Shown here piece after piece: positions 1 through 7,200 of a stretch of DNA of 53,291 nt. A model generated the notes under the pieces. That model saw only the letters and a list, made by a program, of their open reading frames with translations. It did not search any database and was not told where the DNA came from. Each line of letters starts with the position of its first letter. Position 1 is the stretch's first letter. Origin of the DNA: an uncultured Bacilli bacterium (lineage in GTDB: Bacteria; Bacillota_I; Bacilli_A; RFN20; CAG-826); assembly GCA_944336335.1 (NCBI GenBank), contig CALVLC010000006.1, positions 1-53,291 of the forward strand, written 5' to 3'. The position numbers were made by a program, and so were the translations under genes.

Positions 1-156
1 ATGAGATATGGTTCATTATTCGATGCAACTCAAACCATGGTTAGCAAAATTGATGACAATCACTATCAAGTCCAAGTCGTTGCTTGGTATGATAATGAAA
101 ACTCATATACCAGCCAAATGGTTAGAACAATCAAATACTTTGCTGAATTAAAATAG
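1..156 (+). CDS. gap: Glyceraldehyde-3-phosphate dehydrogenase, C-terminal end (partial)
   Basis: Only the last 51 codons are inside the window; the gene begins upstream, and the ATG at base 1 is an internal methionine. The fragment reads through the GAPDH C-terminal signature [12 protein letters not shown], which packs against the NAD site, and ends in a conserved-looking helix before TAG at 154-156. GAPDH converts glyceraldehyde-3-phosphate to 1,3-bisphosphoglycerate in the cytoplasm. The next genes, pgk and tpiA, carry out neighbouring glycolytic steps. A terminator-like hairpin lies 20 bp after the stop, so pgk-tpiA may be at least partly a separate transcript. The family call is firm. 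Nothing can be said about the catalytic cysteine, which lies upstream. Confidence 0.93.
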   Translation: MRYGSLFDATQTMVSKIDDNHYQVQVVAWYDNENSYTSQMVRTIKYFAELK

Positions 157-175
157 TTCAATAATTTGATTTTTT

Positions 176-208
176 AGGGGCTAATAATGAACATATTAGG
201 CCCCTTTT
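176..208 (+). terminator. Hairpin terminator after gap
   Basis: The stem AGGGGCTAATA pairs with TATTAGGCCCCT (one bulged G) and is followed by TTTT. It lies between the gap stop and the pgk ribosome-binding site, so it may only partly reduce read-through into pgk. Confidence 0.75.
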
Positions 209-229
209 CTATAATTAAGGAGTTAGATA

Positions 230-1444
230 ATGAATACAATTGATAATTTAAAAGGACTTAATGGCAAGAAAATTCTTGTCAGAGTTGATTTTAATGTCCC
301 TTTAAAAGGCACTGAAGTAAGAGACGACAATAGAGTTGTTGCTGCCTTACCAACTATTAAGAAATTATTAAGTGAAGGTGCTGCTTTAGTTTTAATGTCC
401 CATCTTGGAAAAATTAAATGGGGTAAAGTTGATGATGCTGAAATCGCTAAAGAAAAAGAAAAGAACAATATGGAATATGTCTATCCTGTTCTTGCAAAAC
501 ATTTAGATGGCGTCACAGTTAAATTCTGCAAAGCTACAAGTTGCGATGAACTTAAAGAAGCTATCGCTGGATTAAAAGCTGGTGAAGTTTTACTTGTTCA
601 AAATACTAGATATGAAAAAGGCGAAAGTAAAAACGATGCAAAACTTTCTTCTGAATGGGCAAGCTATGTTGATGGCTTTGTAATGGATGCTTTCGGTAGT
701 GCACATAGAGCTCACGCTTCAACATATGGTGTTCCAGAAATCTTAAAGAAAGAAGGAAAACCAGTTGCTTTAGGTTATTTAATGGAAAAAGAAGTTAAAA
801 ACTTAGGTGCTTGTGTTAAAGGCGATGTCCATCCATATATTGCAATTTTAGGTGGATTTAAAGTCTCTGATAAGATTAAAGTTATCGATTCTTTACTTAA
901 AAAATGCGATAAGATCTTAATTGGTGGTGCTATGGCTTATACATTCTTAAAAGCCTTAGGAAATAAAACTGGAAATTGTCCAGTTGAAGACGATCAATTA
1001 GATTATGCTAAAAAATGTTACGAAAGTGGCAAAATTATGCTTCCAGTTGATAACGTTATTGCTGATGGATTTGATGACTACAATCCAGATAATATTAAAA
1101 CAATCGACAATGATGTCATCCCAGATGGCTACCAAGGTTTAGATATTGGACCAAAAACTATTAAAAATTATAGAGATGAAATTGCTAAAGCAAAATTAAT
1201 CTTCTGGAATGGACCAATGGGTGTTTTCGAAGATGAAAACTTACAAAAAGGTACAATCGAAGTTTGTAAGGCTATTACTGATAACACTGAAGCTTTCTCA
1301 GTTATTGGTGGTGGAGATAGTGCAGCTGCTGCAAAACAATTTGGCTATGCTAATAAATTCTCACACGTTTCAACAGGTGGCGGTGCTTCCCTTGAAATGA
1401 TTGAAAATGATGGGCATCTTCCAGGAATTGATGTTATTGGATAA
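230..1444 (+). CDS. pgk: Phosphoglycerate kinase
   Basis: This 404-residue protein has the usual PGK length. It transfers phosphate from 1,3-bisphosphoglycerate to ADP, the first ATP-yielding step of glycolysis. The N-terminal signature VDFNVPL (about residues 23-29) forms part of the substrate basic patch. The hinge/nucleotide region carries NGPMGVFE (about 326-333), and the C-terminal domain ends with GGGDSAAA and STGGGA, the Gly-rich phosphate loops. The start is set by AAGGAG at 217-222, 7 nt before ATG. The stop is 3 bp from the tpiA start, so the two are co-transcribed and probably translationally coupled. No residue loss or frame disturbance is seen. Confidence 0.98.
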   Translation: MNTIDNLKGLNGKKILVRVDFNVPLKGTEVRDDNRVVAALPTIKKLLSEGAALVLMSHLGKIKWGKVDDAEIAKEKEKNNMEYVYPVLAKHLDGVTVKFCKATSCDELKEAIAGLKAGEVLLVQNTRYEKGESKNDAKLSSEWASYVDGFVMDAFGSAHRAHASTYGVPEILKKEGKPVALGYLMEKEVKNLGACVKGDVHPYIAILGGFKVSDKIKVIDSLLKKCDKILIGGAMAYTFLKALGNKTGNCPVEDDQLDYAKKCYESGKIMLPVDNVIADGFDDYNPDNIKTIDNDVIPDGYQGLDIGPKTIKNYRDEIAKAKLIFWNGPMGVFEDENLQKGTIEVCKAITDNTEAFSVIGGGDSAAAAKQFGYANKFSHVSTGGGASLEMIENDGHLPGIDVIG

Positions 1445-1447
1445 TTT

Positions 1448-2206
1448 ATGAGAAGAAAATTATTACTTGGTAACTGGAAAATGAACAAAACCCCTAGCCA
1501 AGCAGTTGAATTTGCAAAGGCTAGTAAAGATCTTGGTAAACTTGCAAGAAGTAACAAGGTCGATATGGGTGTTTGTGTCCCTTATATTGATTTAGTTCCT
1601 GTTAAAAAAATCATTAAGAATTCTTTAATTGTTGGTGCTGAAAACTGCCACTATGAAGATCATGGTGCCTTTACTGGTGAAGTTTCTATTCCTATGTTAA
1701 AAGAAATTGGAATTAACTGGGTCATTATTGGTCACTCTGAAAGAAGACAATATGATGGCGAAACTAGTGAAAAGTGCAACAAAAAGATTCTTGCCTTATT
1801 AAAAAATGAAATGGTTCCAGTTTATTGCTGTGGCGAATCTTTAGAAACATATGAAGAAGGCAAAACAAAAGAATTTGTTAAAGAACAAATTATTGCTGGA
1901 TTCAAAGATGTAGCTTATGAAGATGCAGCAAAAGTAGTCATTGCTTATGAACCAATCTGGGCAATTGGAACTGGTAAAAATGCTAGCGAAGAAATCGCTG
2001 AAGATATCTGCAAATTTATTAGAGATATCATCAAAGATTTATACGATAGAAAAGTTGCTAACAAGATTAGAATCCTTTATGGCGGAAGTGTTAAACCTGC
2101 TTCAGTCAAAGGTTATCTTAGTCAAAAAGATGTTGATGGTGCTCTTGTTGGTGGCGCTAGCTTAGAAGTTGAATCTTATAAAGAACTTCTTACTTCAATT
2201 CTTTAA
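1448..2206 (+). CDS. tpiA: Triosephosphate isomerase
   Basis: This 252-residue TIM-barrel enzyme interconverts dihydroxyacetone phosphate and glyceraldehyde-3-phosphate. The substrate-binding Asn/Lys motif NWKMNK is at residues 8-13, the electrophilic His is in IIGHSERR (about 92-99), the catalytic Glu is in AYEPIWAIGTGK (about 164-175), which also begins the mobile loop 6, and the phosphate-binding YGGSV is near residue 213. All key residues are present. The gene starts 3 bp after pgk with no Shine-Dalgarno sequence of its own visible in the gap, so coupling with pgk is likely. A strong terminator follows directly, which closes the glycolytic unit. Confidence 0.98.
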   Translation: MRRKLLLGNWKMNKTPSQAVEFAKASKDLGKLARSNKVDMGVCVPYIDLVPVKKIIKNSLIVGAENCHYEDHGAFTGEVSIPMLKEIGINWVIIGHSERRQYDGETSEKCNKKILALLKNEMVPVYCCGESLETYEEGKTKEFVKEQIIAGFKDVAYEDAAKVVIAYEPIWAIGTGKNASEEIAEDICKFIRDIIKDLYDRKVANKIRILYGGSVKPASVKGYLSQKDVDGALVGGASLEVESYKELLTSIL

Positions 2207-2212
2207 TCATTT

Positions 2213-2248
2213 AAGGTGTCTTTATTTGACGATAAAGACACCTTTTAT
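2213..2248 (+). terminator. Intrinsic terminator after tpiA
   Basis: A perfect stem, AAGGTGTCTTTAT / ATAAAGACACCTT, with a 6-nt loop is followed by TTTTATTT. It ends the pgk-tpiA transcript. Confidence 0.92.
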
Positions 2249-2406
2249 TTAATGTAAAAATAGCAAAAACCCTGCAAAAGTCTAATATTTTGTCTGGTTT
2301 AGTTAGAAATTATTGGATAAATAAATACATTTTTAATTTCTTATCAAACAAAAGGTGTTTAATTTTTGTATTTATTTATGTAAGTAAATTTCTGGAGGTA
2401 TTTATT

Positions 2407-3210
2407 TTGGAAAGTTACGTTGAACAAAATCCTGCTAGTAAAGTATTTGATGATCAGATTAGTAAAAGTAAGTTTTACAATCAAATTTTCTTATACTTCG
2501 GATTAGGTATTTTATTAACAGCAGTTGTATGTCTTCTTGCTTCATGGGCATTTACATCAATTTGGCCAATTTCACAGGTTATTGATGGTAGTTTAGTGAT
2601 AAACGAAGAAACACTTTGGGCTTATATGTCTATCACAATCGTTAGTGCTTTAGTTTTGATAATTTTATCATTTGTAATAACTTTTAAATCTTTAAGAGGA
2701 AGTGGTTCAATTTTGGTGCCTTATGTACTTTACTCGATTGTAATGGGTGTTTTATTATCATCTTTTACATTCTTTGTTGGTGATACATACATTATCGGTG
2801 AAGCTTTATTAATCACAGCCTTACTCTTTATTGGCATGTGCGGAATCGGCTATTTAACTCACAATAGACTTGCTACTTGGGCTAAAGTTGTTATCGGTTT
2901 CTCATTTGCAGTCATTTTATTATCCTTACTTAACTTAGTATTTATTCCTTTTGTAGTTTTTGGTGGTAATTTTGCTGCTTATGAAGGCTATATTGTTACT
3001 TACTTAATTACAGAAGGCGTTGTTTTTGGTTTATTCTTAATCTTAACAGCATTTGATATGGCAAGAATTAGAACAATTGCTGAAAGAGGTTATGGTAGTA
3101 AAAATTTAGCTTTATATTGCGCATTAAATCTCTATAGTGATTTTATAACTTTATTTGTTTATGTTTTAAGAATTCTTGTTACAATTGCTGCAAGTAGTAG
3201 AAATAATTAG
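2407..3210 (+). CDS. BI-1/TMBIM (Bax inhibitor-1-like) membrane protein
   Basis: From the TTG at 2407 this is a 267-residue protein with an amphipathic N-terminus and about seven membrane segments. The last part, FDMARIRTIAERG followed by a NLALYCALNLYSDF stretch and FVYVLRIL, matches the bacterial Bax inhibitor-1 (YccA/YetJ type) C-terminal signature, including the acidic residues that in YetJ act in pH-sensitive Ca2+ leak. TTG is chosen because a full GGAGGT (2394-2399) stands 7 nt upstream. The in-frame TTG at 2290 would add 39 unlike residues and has no ribosome site. The gene stands alone between two terminators. The family is fairly sure; its role here is inferred. Confidence 0.82.
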   Translation: MESYVEQNPASKVFDDQISKSKFYNQIFLYFGLGILLTAVVCLLASWAFTSIWPISQVIDGSLVINEETLWAYMSITIVSALVLIILSFVITFKSLRGSGSILVPYVLYSIVMGVLLSSFTFFVGDTYIIGEALLITALLFIGMCGIGYLTHNRLATWAKVVIGFSFAVILLSLLNLVFIPFVVFGGNFAAYEGYIVTYLITEGVVFGLFLILTAFDMARIRTIAERGYGSKNLALYCALNLYSDFITLFVYVLRILVTIAASSRNN

Positions 3211-3234
3211 TTAAACATTTAAAAGGATTATTAA

Positions 3235-3263
3235 AATAGGCTTCCAAATCTTGGAAGCCTATT
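3235..3263. terminator. Bidirectional terminator between convergent genes
   Basis: The stem AATAGGCTTCCAA / TTGGAAGCCTATT has a 3-nt loop. On the plus strand it is followed by TTTCTTTTT, and on the minus strand it is followed by an A/T-rich TTTTAA stretch. The rarA stop codon (3259-3261) lies inside the stem. Confidence 0.9.
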
Positions 3264-4536
3264 TCTTTTTGTAGAGTTGTTTCATTTTCTTGATATCTTT
3301 ACTCTTAAATGTTGCCAAATGTTTTTTATATTGTTCATTGAGAAATTTCTCATAACTTGATTCAGTAGATGGATTAATAATGAAAAATTTCATGTTTTTA
3401 ATTATATCTGGTAGATATTGAAGATGTGGCCAAACTTCTGGTTGATCATAAGGATATTTTTCGTCTTCTGAAACATTAACTGGAGTATATTTTAAGTAAT
3501 CTAAAACGTCTAATGGGAAATCGTTGCTTATTTCCATCGCTTTAGCCATTGCTTGATAGGCGGCTTTTGATTTTGGAGACAAAGCAAGATCGACAATCGC
3601 AACAGAAATTGGAATAATAGCTTCAGGTAGGCCAACTTCATATGCGGATTCAATAGCAATTTTGGTTCTCATACATGCTTGAGGATTAGCAATCCCAATA
3701 TCTTCATAAGCAGTTACTAAAAGTCTACGAGTTAAAGAATCTAAATCACCACTTGCTAAAAGACGTGAAGCATAAAATATAGCCGCATTTACGTCTCCGC
3801 CACGAATTGATTTTTGAAGAGCGCTAACAGCATCATAATGTCCATCACCATCGTTATCAATTCCAGAATTTGGAACTTTTATAACTTTTTTGACTTTCTC
3901 GAGGGTAATTTCTTCATTTTTATAGGTTACATCAACGATTTCTAAGTAGTTTAAGGCAAAACGGAAATCACCATTAGATTGTTGAGCAATGTATCTTAAA
4001 GAATCATTTGTAATATTAATTTTATTATCTAAACCTTTTTTTGATGAGATTGCTCTTCCTAGACCGTTTTGTAATTGATCAACAGTCAACTTTTTAACTT
4101 CTAATAAATGGCAACGACTTCTAATAGCTTTATTTATTGAAATATATGGATTAGCAGTGGTTGCACCAATTAAATATATTGTCCCATCTTCTAAAGCTGG
4201 TAAAAGAATATCTTGTTTATCTTTATTTAAACGATGAATTTCATCGATTATTAAAATTGGACATTCGTAATTTTTACTATCATTTATTGCATCAACTAAA
4301 TCTTTTTTATTAGAACTTGTGGCGTTAATTTTATAGTATTTTGCGCCCATTTCATTAGCGTAACATTCTGCAATGGTAGTTTTTCCAGTTCCAGGTTCAC
4401 CAAAAAGAATGAAAGAAAAAGGAGTTTTGTTTTCAACGCTTTTTCTTAAAAATCCGTTTTCACCAACAAGATCTTCTTGTCCGATAACTTCATCTAATTT
4501 AGTAGGACGTAATCTAAAAGCTAATGGTCTAATCAT
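3259..4536 (-). CDS. rarA: Replication-associated recombination AAA+ ATPase RarA
   Basis: This is a 425-residue RarA/MgsA-family clamp-loader-like ATPase acting at stalled forks. The protein opens with RPLAFRLRP..LDEVIGQEDLVG, the classic RarA N-terminus. It has Walker A GEPGTGKTT (about residues 46-54), Walker B ILIIDEIHR (about 94-102) and sensor-1 GATTANP, followed by the RarA tetramerisation region. The start is placed at the internal ATG (4534-4536), because an upstream GTG would add seven unlike residues and overlap the -10 box. That box, TATAAT at 4549-4554 on the minus strand, leaves only a very short leader and no Shine-Dalgarno sequence. The gene is divergent from dtd, as in the Bacillus rarA/dtd/mnmA neighbourhood. 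Confidence 0.95.
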   Translation of the reverse strand: MIRPLAFRLRPTKLDEVIGQEDLVGENGFLRKSVENKTPFSFILFGEPGTGKTTIAECYANEMGAKYYKINATSSNKKDLVDAINDSKNYECPILIIDEIHRLNKDKQDILLPALEDGTIYLIGATTANPYISINKAIRSRCHLLEVKKLTVDQLQNGLGRAISSKKGLDNKINITNDSLRYIAQQSNGDFRFALNYLEIVDVTYKNEEITLEKVKKVIKVPNSGIDNDGDGHYDAVSALQKSIRGGDVNAAIFYASRLLASGDLDSLTRRLLVTAYEDIGIANPQACMRTKIAIESAYEVGLPEAIIPISVAIVDLALSPKSKAAYQAMAKAMEISNDFPLDVLDYLKYTPVNVSEDEKYPYDQPEVWPHLQYLPDIIKNMKFFIINPSTESSYEKFLNEQYKKHLATFKSKDIKKMKQLYKKK

Positions 4537-4548
4537 AAATGCAATAAA

Positions 4549-4581
4549 ATTATACACTTTTTAGGTGTCTTTTAATATAAT
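4549..4581. promoter_or_regulatory. Divergent rarA / dtd promoter region
   Basis: TATAAT on the minus strand at 4549-4554 serves rarA (12 nt before its ATG), and TATAAT on the plus strand at 4576-4581 serves dtd (7 nt before its ATG). No convincing -35 boxes or Shine-Dalgarno sequences are seen for either gene. Confidence 0.7.
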
Positions 4582-4588
4582 GTTGTGG

Positions 4589-5041
4589 ATGAAAATTGTG
4601 TTACAAGTTGTTCAAAAAGCGAGTGTAAAAGTTGATGAAAAACTCGTTTCTGAAATTGAAAAAGGCTATTTACTTCTAGTCTCTTTTACTCAAGGGGATA
4701 ACAAAGAAATTATTGAGAAAATGGCTCAAAAAATTGCAAAACTTAGAGTATTTTTAGATGAAAATGGTAAAACTAATTTATCTATATTTGATGTTAATGG
4801 AACAGTTTTATCAGTTTCGCAATTCACTTTATATGCTAACTTAAGAAAAGGGAATAGACCAAGTTATATCGAAGCATTAAAGGGTGATGAATCTATTATT
4901 CTTTATCAATTATTTAATGATGAATTAAGAAAAAATAACCTCATTGTTAAAGAGGGTCTTTTTGGTGCTGATATGAAAATTAATTTAGTTAATGACGGTC
5001 CATATACTTTAGTATTAGATTCAAAAGAATTAGGATTTTAA
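4589..5041 (+). CDS. dtd: D-aminoacyl-tRNA deacylase
   Basis: This 150-residue DTD-family enzyme removes D-amino acids (and glycine mischarged on tRNA-Ala) from tRNAs. The start MKIVLQVVQKASVKV matches the family N-terminus. The catalytic SQFTLYA motif (about residues 77-83) and the Gly-Pro substrate-site motif, here NDGPYTL, are both present; the family form is usually GPVT. The ATG at 4589 is chosen over the GTG at 4565, since it gives the conserved N-terminus and lies just 7 nt after a TATAAT box, so the mRNA is probably leaderless. The next gene, mnmA, begins 2 bp after the stop, making a small tRNA quality/modification unit. Confidence 0.94.
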   Translation: MKIVLQVVQKASVKVDEKLVSEIEKGYLLLVSFTQGDNKEIIEKMAQKIAKLRVFLDENGKTNLSIFDVNGTVLSVSQFTLYANLRKGNRPSYIEALKGDESIILYQLFNDELRKNNLIVKEGLFGADMKINLVNDGPYTLVLDSKELGF

Positions 5042-5043
5042 TT

Positions 5044-6174
5044 ATGAAAGTAATGATTGGTTTAAGTGGCGGAGTTGATAGCGCAGTTGCTGCATATCTA
5101 TTAAAAGAACAAGGACATGAAGTCGTTTGTTGTTTTATGCGTAACTGGGATTCAATGGCTAATAATGATTATTTAGGAAATCCAACAGTTGATGATGACA
5201 TTTGTCCTCAAGAAAAAGACTATCATGATGCAGTTGCAGTTGCTCAAAAATTGAATCTTCCAATGCAAAGAGTTGATTATGTTAAAGAATATTGGGATAA
5301 TGTCTTTTCTTATTTTTTAGAAGAATATAAAAAAGGAAGAACTCCAAATCCTGATGTTTTTTGCAACAAATATATTAAATTTGGTCCTTTTTTAGAACAC
5401 GCAAAAAAAGAAGGCTGTGACATGATTGCAATGGGACATTATGCAAAAAGAGTCGATAAAGATGGGAAAACTTATCTTTTAAAAGCAAAAGATTTAAATA
5501 AAGATCAATCTTATTTTTTAAGTCAAATATCATCTTATCAACTTAAGAGTTGTTTATTTCCATTAGGTGATATTACAAAACCTGAAGTAAGAGAAATCGC
5601 TCATAAATTAAATTTAGAAAGCGTTGAAGATAAAAAAGATTCTACTGGAGTTTGTTTTATTGGTGAAAGAAACTTTAAAGAATTTCTTAAAAATTATATA
5701 CCTGCAAAAAGTGGCGACATTGTTGATATTGATACAAATGAAGTCATTGGACATCATGAAGGTGTAATTTATTACACAAGTGGTCAAAGAAAAGGGCTTG
5801 GAATTGGCGGAATTAAAGGCCTTCCAACTAATGGCTGGTTTGTTTGCAAAAAAGATGTTAAAAACAATATTCTTTATGTTGGAAGCGGAAGCGAAGATAA
5901 ACATTTGTTTAGTGATTCCTGCTTGATTGACAACATTAATTTATTTAATGGACCTATAAAAGATGGAACTCACATTAATGTAAAATTCCGCTATCGCCAA
6001 AAAGATCAAGGTGTAACTTTGTATAATGTTAACGATAAATTAATTAAACTTGTTTTTGATGAAAAATATAAAGCTGTTACACCAGGACAAATTTGTGTTT
6101 TTTATGATGGTGATGTTTGCCTTGGTGGAGGTATCATTGATAAAGTCTTTAACGGTGATAAACAAATTAATTAA
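5044..6174 (+). CDS. mnmA: tRNA-specific 2-thiouridylase MnmA
   Basis: This 376-residue enzyme makes s2U34 in the anticodon of tRNAs for Lys, Glu and Gln. The PP-loop SGGVDSAVA (residues 8-16) binds ATP. The first catalytic cysteine is in NPDVFCNKYIKFG (about residue 107), and the second, which forms the persulfide, is in TGVCFIGERNF (about 203). The C-terminal beta-barrel ends with the usual APGQ-like VTPGQ and CLGGGII motifs. The gene is coupled to dtd. The cysteine desulfurase gene that usually stands near mnmA in Bacilli is not in this window, so the sulfur donor must be encoded elsewhere. Confidence 0.97.
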   Translation: MKVMIGLSGGVDSAVAAYLLKEQGHEVVCCFMRNWDSMANNDYLGNPTVDDDICPQEKDYHDAVAVAQKLNLPMQRVDYVKEYWDNVFSYFLEEYKKGRTPNPDVFCNKYIKFGPFLEHAKKEGCDMIAMGHYAKRVDKDGKTYLLKAKDLNKDQSYFLSQISSYQLKSCLFPLGDITKPEVREIAHKLNLESVEDKKDSTGVCFIGERNFKEFLKNYIPAKSGDIVDIDTNEVIGHHEGVIYYTSGQRKGLGIGGIKGLPTNGWFVCKKDVKNNILYVGSGSEDKHLFSDSCLIDNINLFNGPIKDGTHINVKFRYRQKDQGVTLYNVNDKLIKLVFDEKYKAVTPGQICVFYDGDVCLGGGIIDKVFNGDKQIN

Positions 6175-6238
6175 CTATTTGCCTTATTAGTTCAATATCT
6201 CAATTTTTAATAGTTTTTATTTGAAAAGCCCGCAAAAC

Positions 6239-6263
6239 TCTCCTAAAATAATAGAAAAGGAGA
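6239..6263 (+). promoter_or_regulatory. Hairpin overlapping the ribosome-binding site of the 6268 gene
   Basis: TCTCCT (6239-6244) can pair with AGGAGA (6258-6263), which contains the ribosome-binding site. The arrangement resembles the stronger hairpins before comEA and the C39-peptidase gene. Confidence 0.4.
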
Positions 6264-6267
6264 AAAT

Positions 6268-6867
6268 ATGAGTAAAAAGAAAAAAGGCAGATTTATTTCG
6301 CGACTAATTTGGTTCGTTTTCATCGTAGGTTTTTTTGCTTTAGGAGTTGTTTTATTTTTAAGTACATTGCCTTCGGTAGGAGTTTTAATTAACTATAATA
6401 AAGAATTTTTTAGCGGAACTGTTACCTTCGCTTTCAGTTGTGCTTTAAAAGGTTTTGGTGCTTTGTTTGGCGGTGAGGTTGATGAATTTGCTGTTTCAGC
6501 TAATGCTACGGCCGGCGATTATGAATTTGAACTTCCTGCTAGTTTAATGCCAAGCCTTGGTGGTGAGTTAGCTTTTAACTACGTTGTTTTAATTAGTTTA
6601 ATTCTTGCTGTTTTAGGTATTTTAATTGCTTTACTTTTCTTTAAGAAAAAATCAGTATCATTAGTTGCATCTTTATTTATAATCGCTGGTGCAATTTTGT
6701 TATGCATTGATTCATTACTTTACGTTCATATTAATAGTGAAGCTTTAGGATTTTTAAAAGATGCTAATGGAATTAGCTTAATTGATGTTCCAAGTTTACT
6801 TTTAGGTATCTTTAGTGCGCTTTCAGGAATTACAGTTTTCTTCCACGCATTAACTATTAAAAAGTAA
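6268..6867 (+). CDS. Small multi-pass membrane protein of unknown function
   Basis: This 199-residue protein is not recognised as any family. It starts with a basic cytoplasmic end (MSKKKKGRFISR), then a membrane segment at about 12-34, a possible re-entrant or weakly hydrophobic stretch at about 48-70, an extracytoplasmic part with several acidic residues at about 75-95, and three further membrane segments at about 103-125, 129-152 and 172-196. The start is set by AAAGGAG 5 nt before ATG. It stands alone between mnmA and the alaS T-box. Its ribosome site can be paired in a hairpin like that of comEA, which may mean shared control; this is an inference. No catalytic motif is seen. Confidence 0.75.
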   Translation: MSKKKKGRFISRLIWFVFIVGFFALGVVLFLSTLPSVGVLINYNKEFFSGTVTFAFSCALKGFGALFGGEVDEFAVSANATAGDYEFELPASLMPSLGGELAFNYVVLISLILAVLGILIALLFFKKKSVSLVASLFIIAGAILLCIDSLLYVHINSEALGFLKDANGISLIDVPSLLLGIFSALSGITVFFHALTIKK

Positions 6868-6881
6868 AAAAATTATAATTA

Positions 6882-6919
6882 AATTTTAATGGCCAAGAAA
6901 TTTCTCGGCCATTAAAATT
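6882..6919 (+). terminator. Long hairpin, possible terminator
   Basis: AATTTTAATGGCC (6882-6894) pairs perfectly with GGCCATTAAAATT (6907-6919), and GAAATTTC inside the loop can pair further. There is no clear U-tract after it, so it could be a terminator or an mRNA 3'-end stabiliser. Confidence 0.6.
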
Positions 6920-6968
6920 GTGCTTTAGTTTTGTGCTTAAATTTTGATTTTCAGATGTCTAATTTTCC

Positions 6969-6997
6969 TTTACTTTTAATACCTAAAAATATACAAT
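6969..6997 (+). promoter_or_regulatory. Promoter of the alaS T-box leader
   Basis: TTTACT (6969-6974), a 17-bp spacer and TACAAT (6992-6997) would start transcription near 7004, just before the first T-box stem. Confidence 0.6.
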
Positions 6998-7003
6998 TTT
7001 GAG

Positions 7004-7183
7004 CAGGAAAGAAATTTATATTAACTTTTATAGAGAGATGCGCATGGTGAAAGCATTAAAGAAGATATAAATGAGCCACTCCGGGATGTTTTTAAAGTTA
7101 TATTAATTAAGTGCCTAATATCTTATTAGGAAATAGGATGGTACCACGATAATTTCGTTCCTAGTTTTACTAGGATTTTTTTA
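7004..7183 (+). promoter_or_regulatory. T-box riboswitch (tRNA-Ala responsive) controlling alaS
   Basis: The 333-bp gap before alaS holds this leader. An AGAGAG element and a stem I arm with GGTGAAAGCA lie at about 7032-7055. GCC at 7075-7077, followed by A, is the likely specifier codon for alanine. Stem III is CCTAATA/TATTAGG (7114-7130). The T-box core TGGTACCACG is at 7139-7148, with the terminator TCCTAG/CTAGGA and TTTTTTT at 7159-7182. Uncharged tRNA pairing with the T-box would block the terminator and raise alaS expression. The specifier position is inferred; the core and terminator are plain to see. Confidence 0.93.
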
Positions 7184-7200
7184 TTTAAAGGAGACTTTTT

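Noticed and set aside
223-468. Open frame on the minus strand inside pgk
   Set aside because: Shadow of the coding strand; no ribosome site and no recognisable protein. The same applies to the many other opposite-strand frames within genes.
2290-2406. Longer N-terminus of the BI-1-like protein from the TTG at 2290
   Set aside because: No ribosome site there, whereas GGAGGT precedes the TTG at 2407; the extra 39 residues do not resemble the family.
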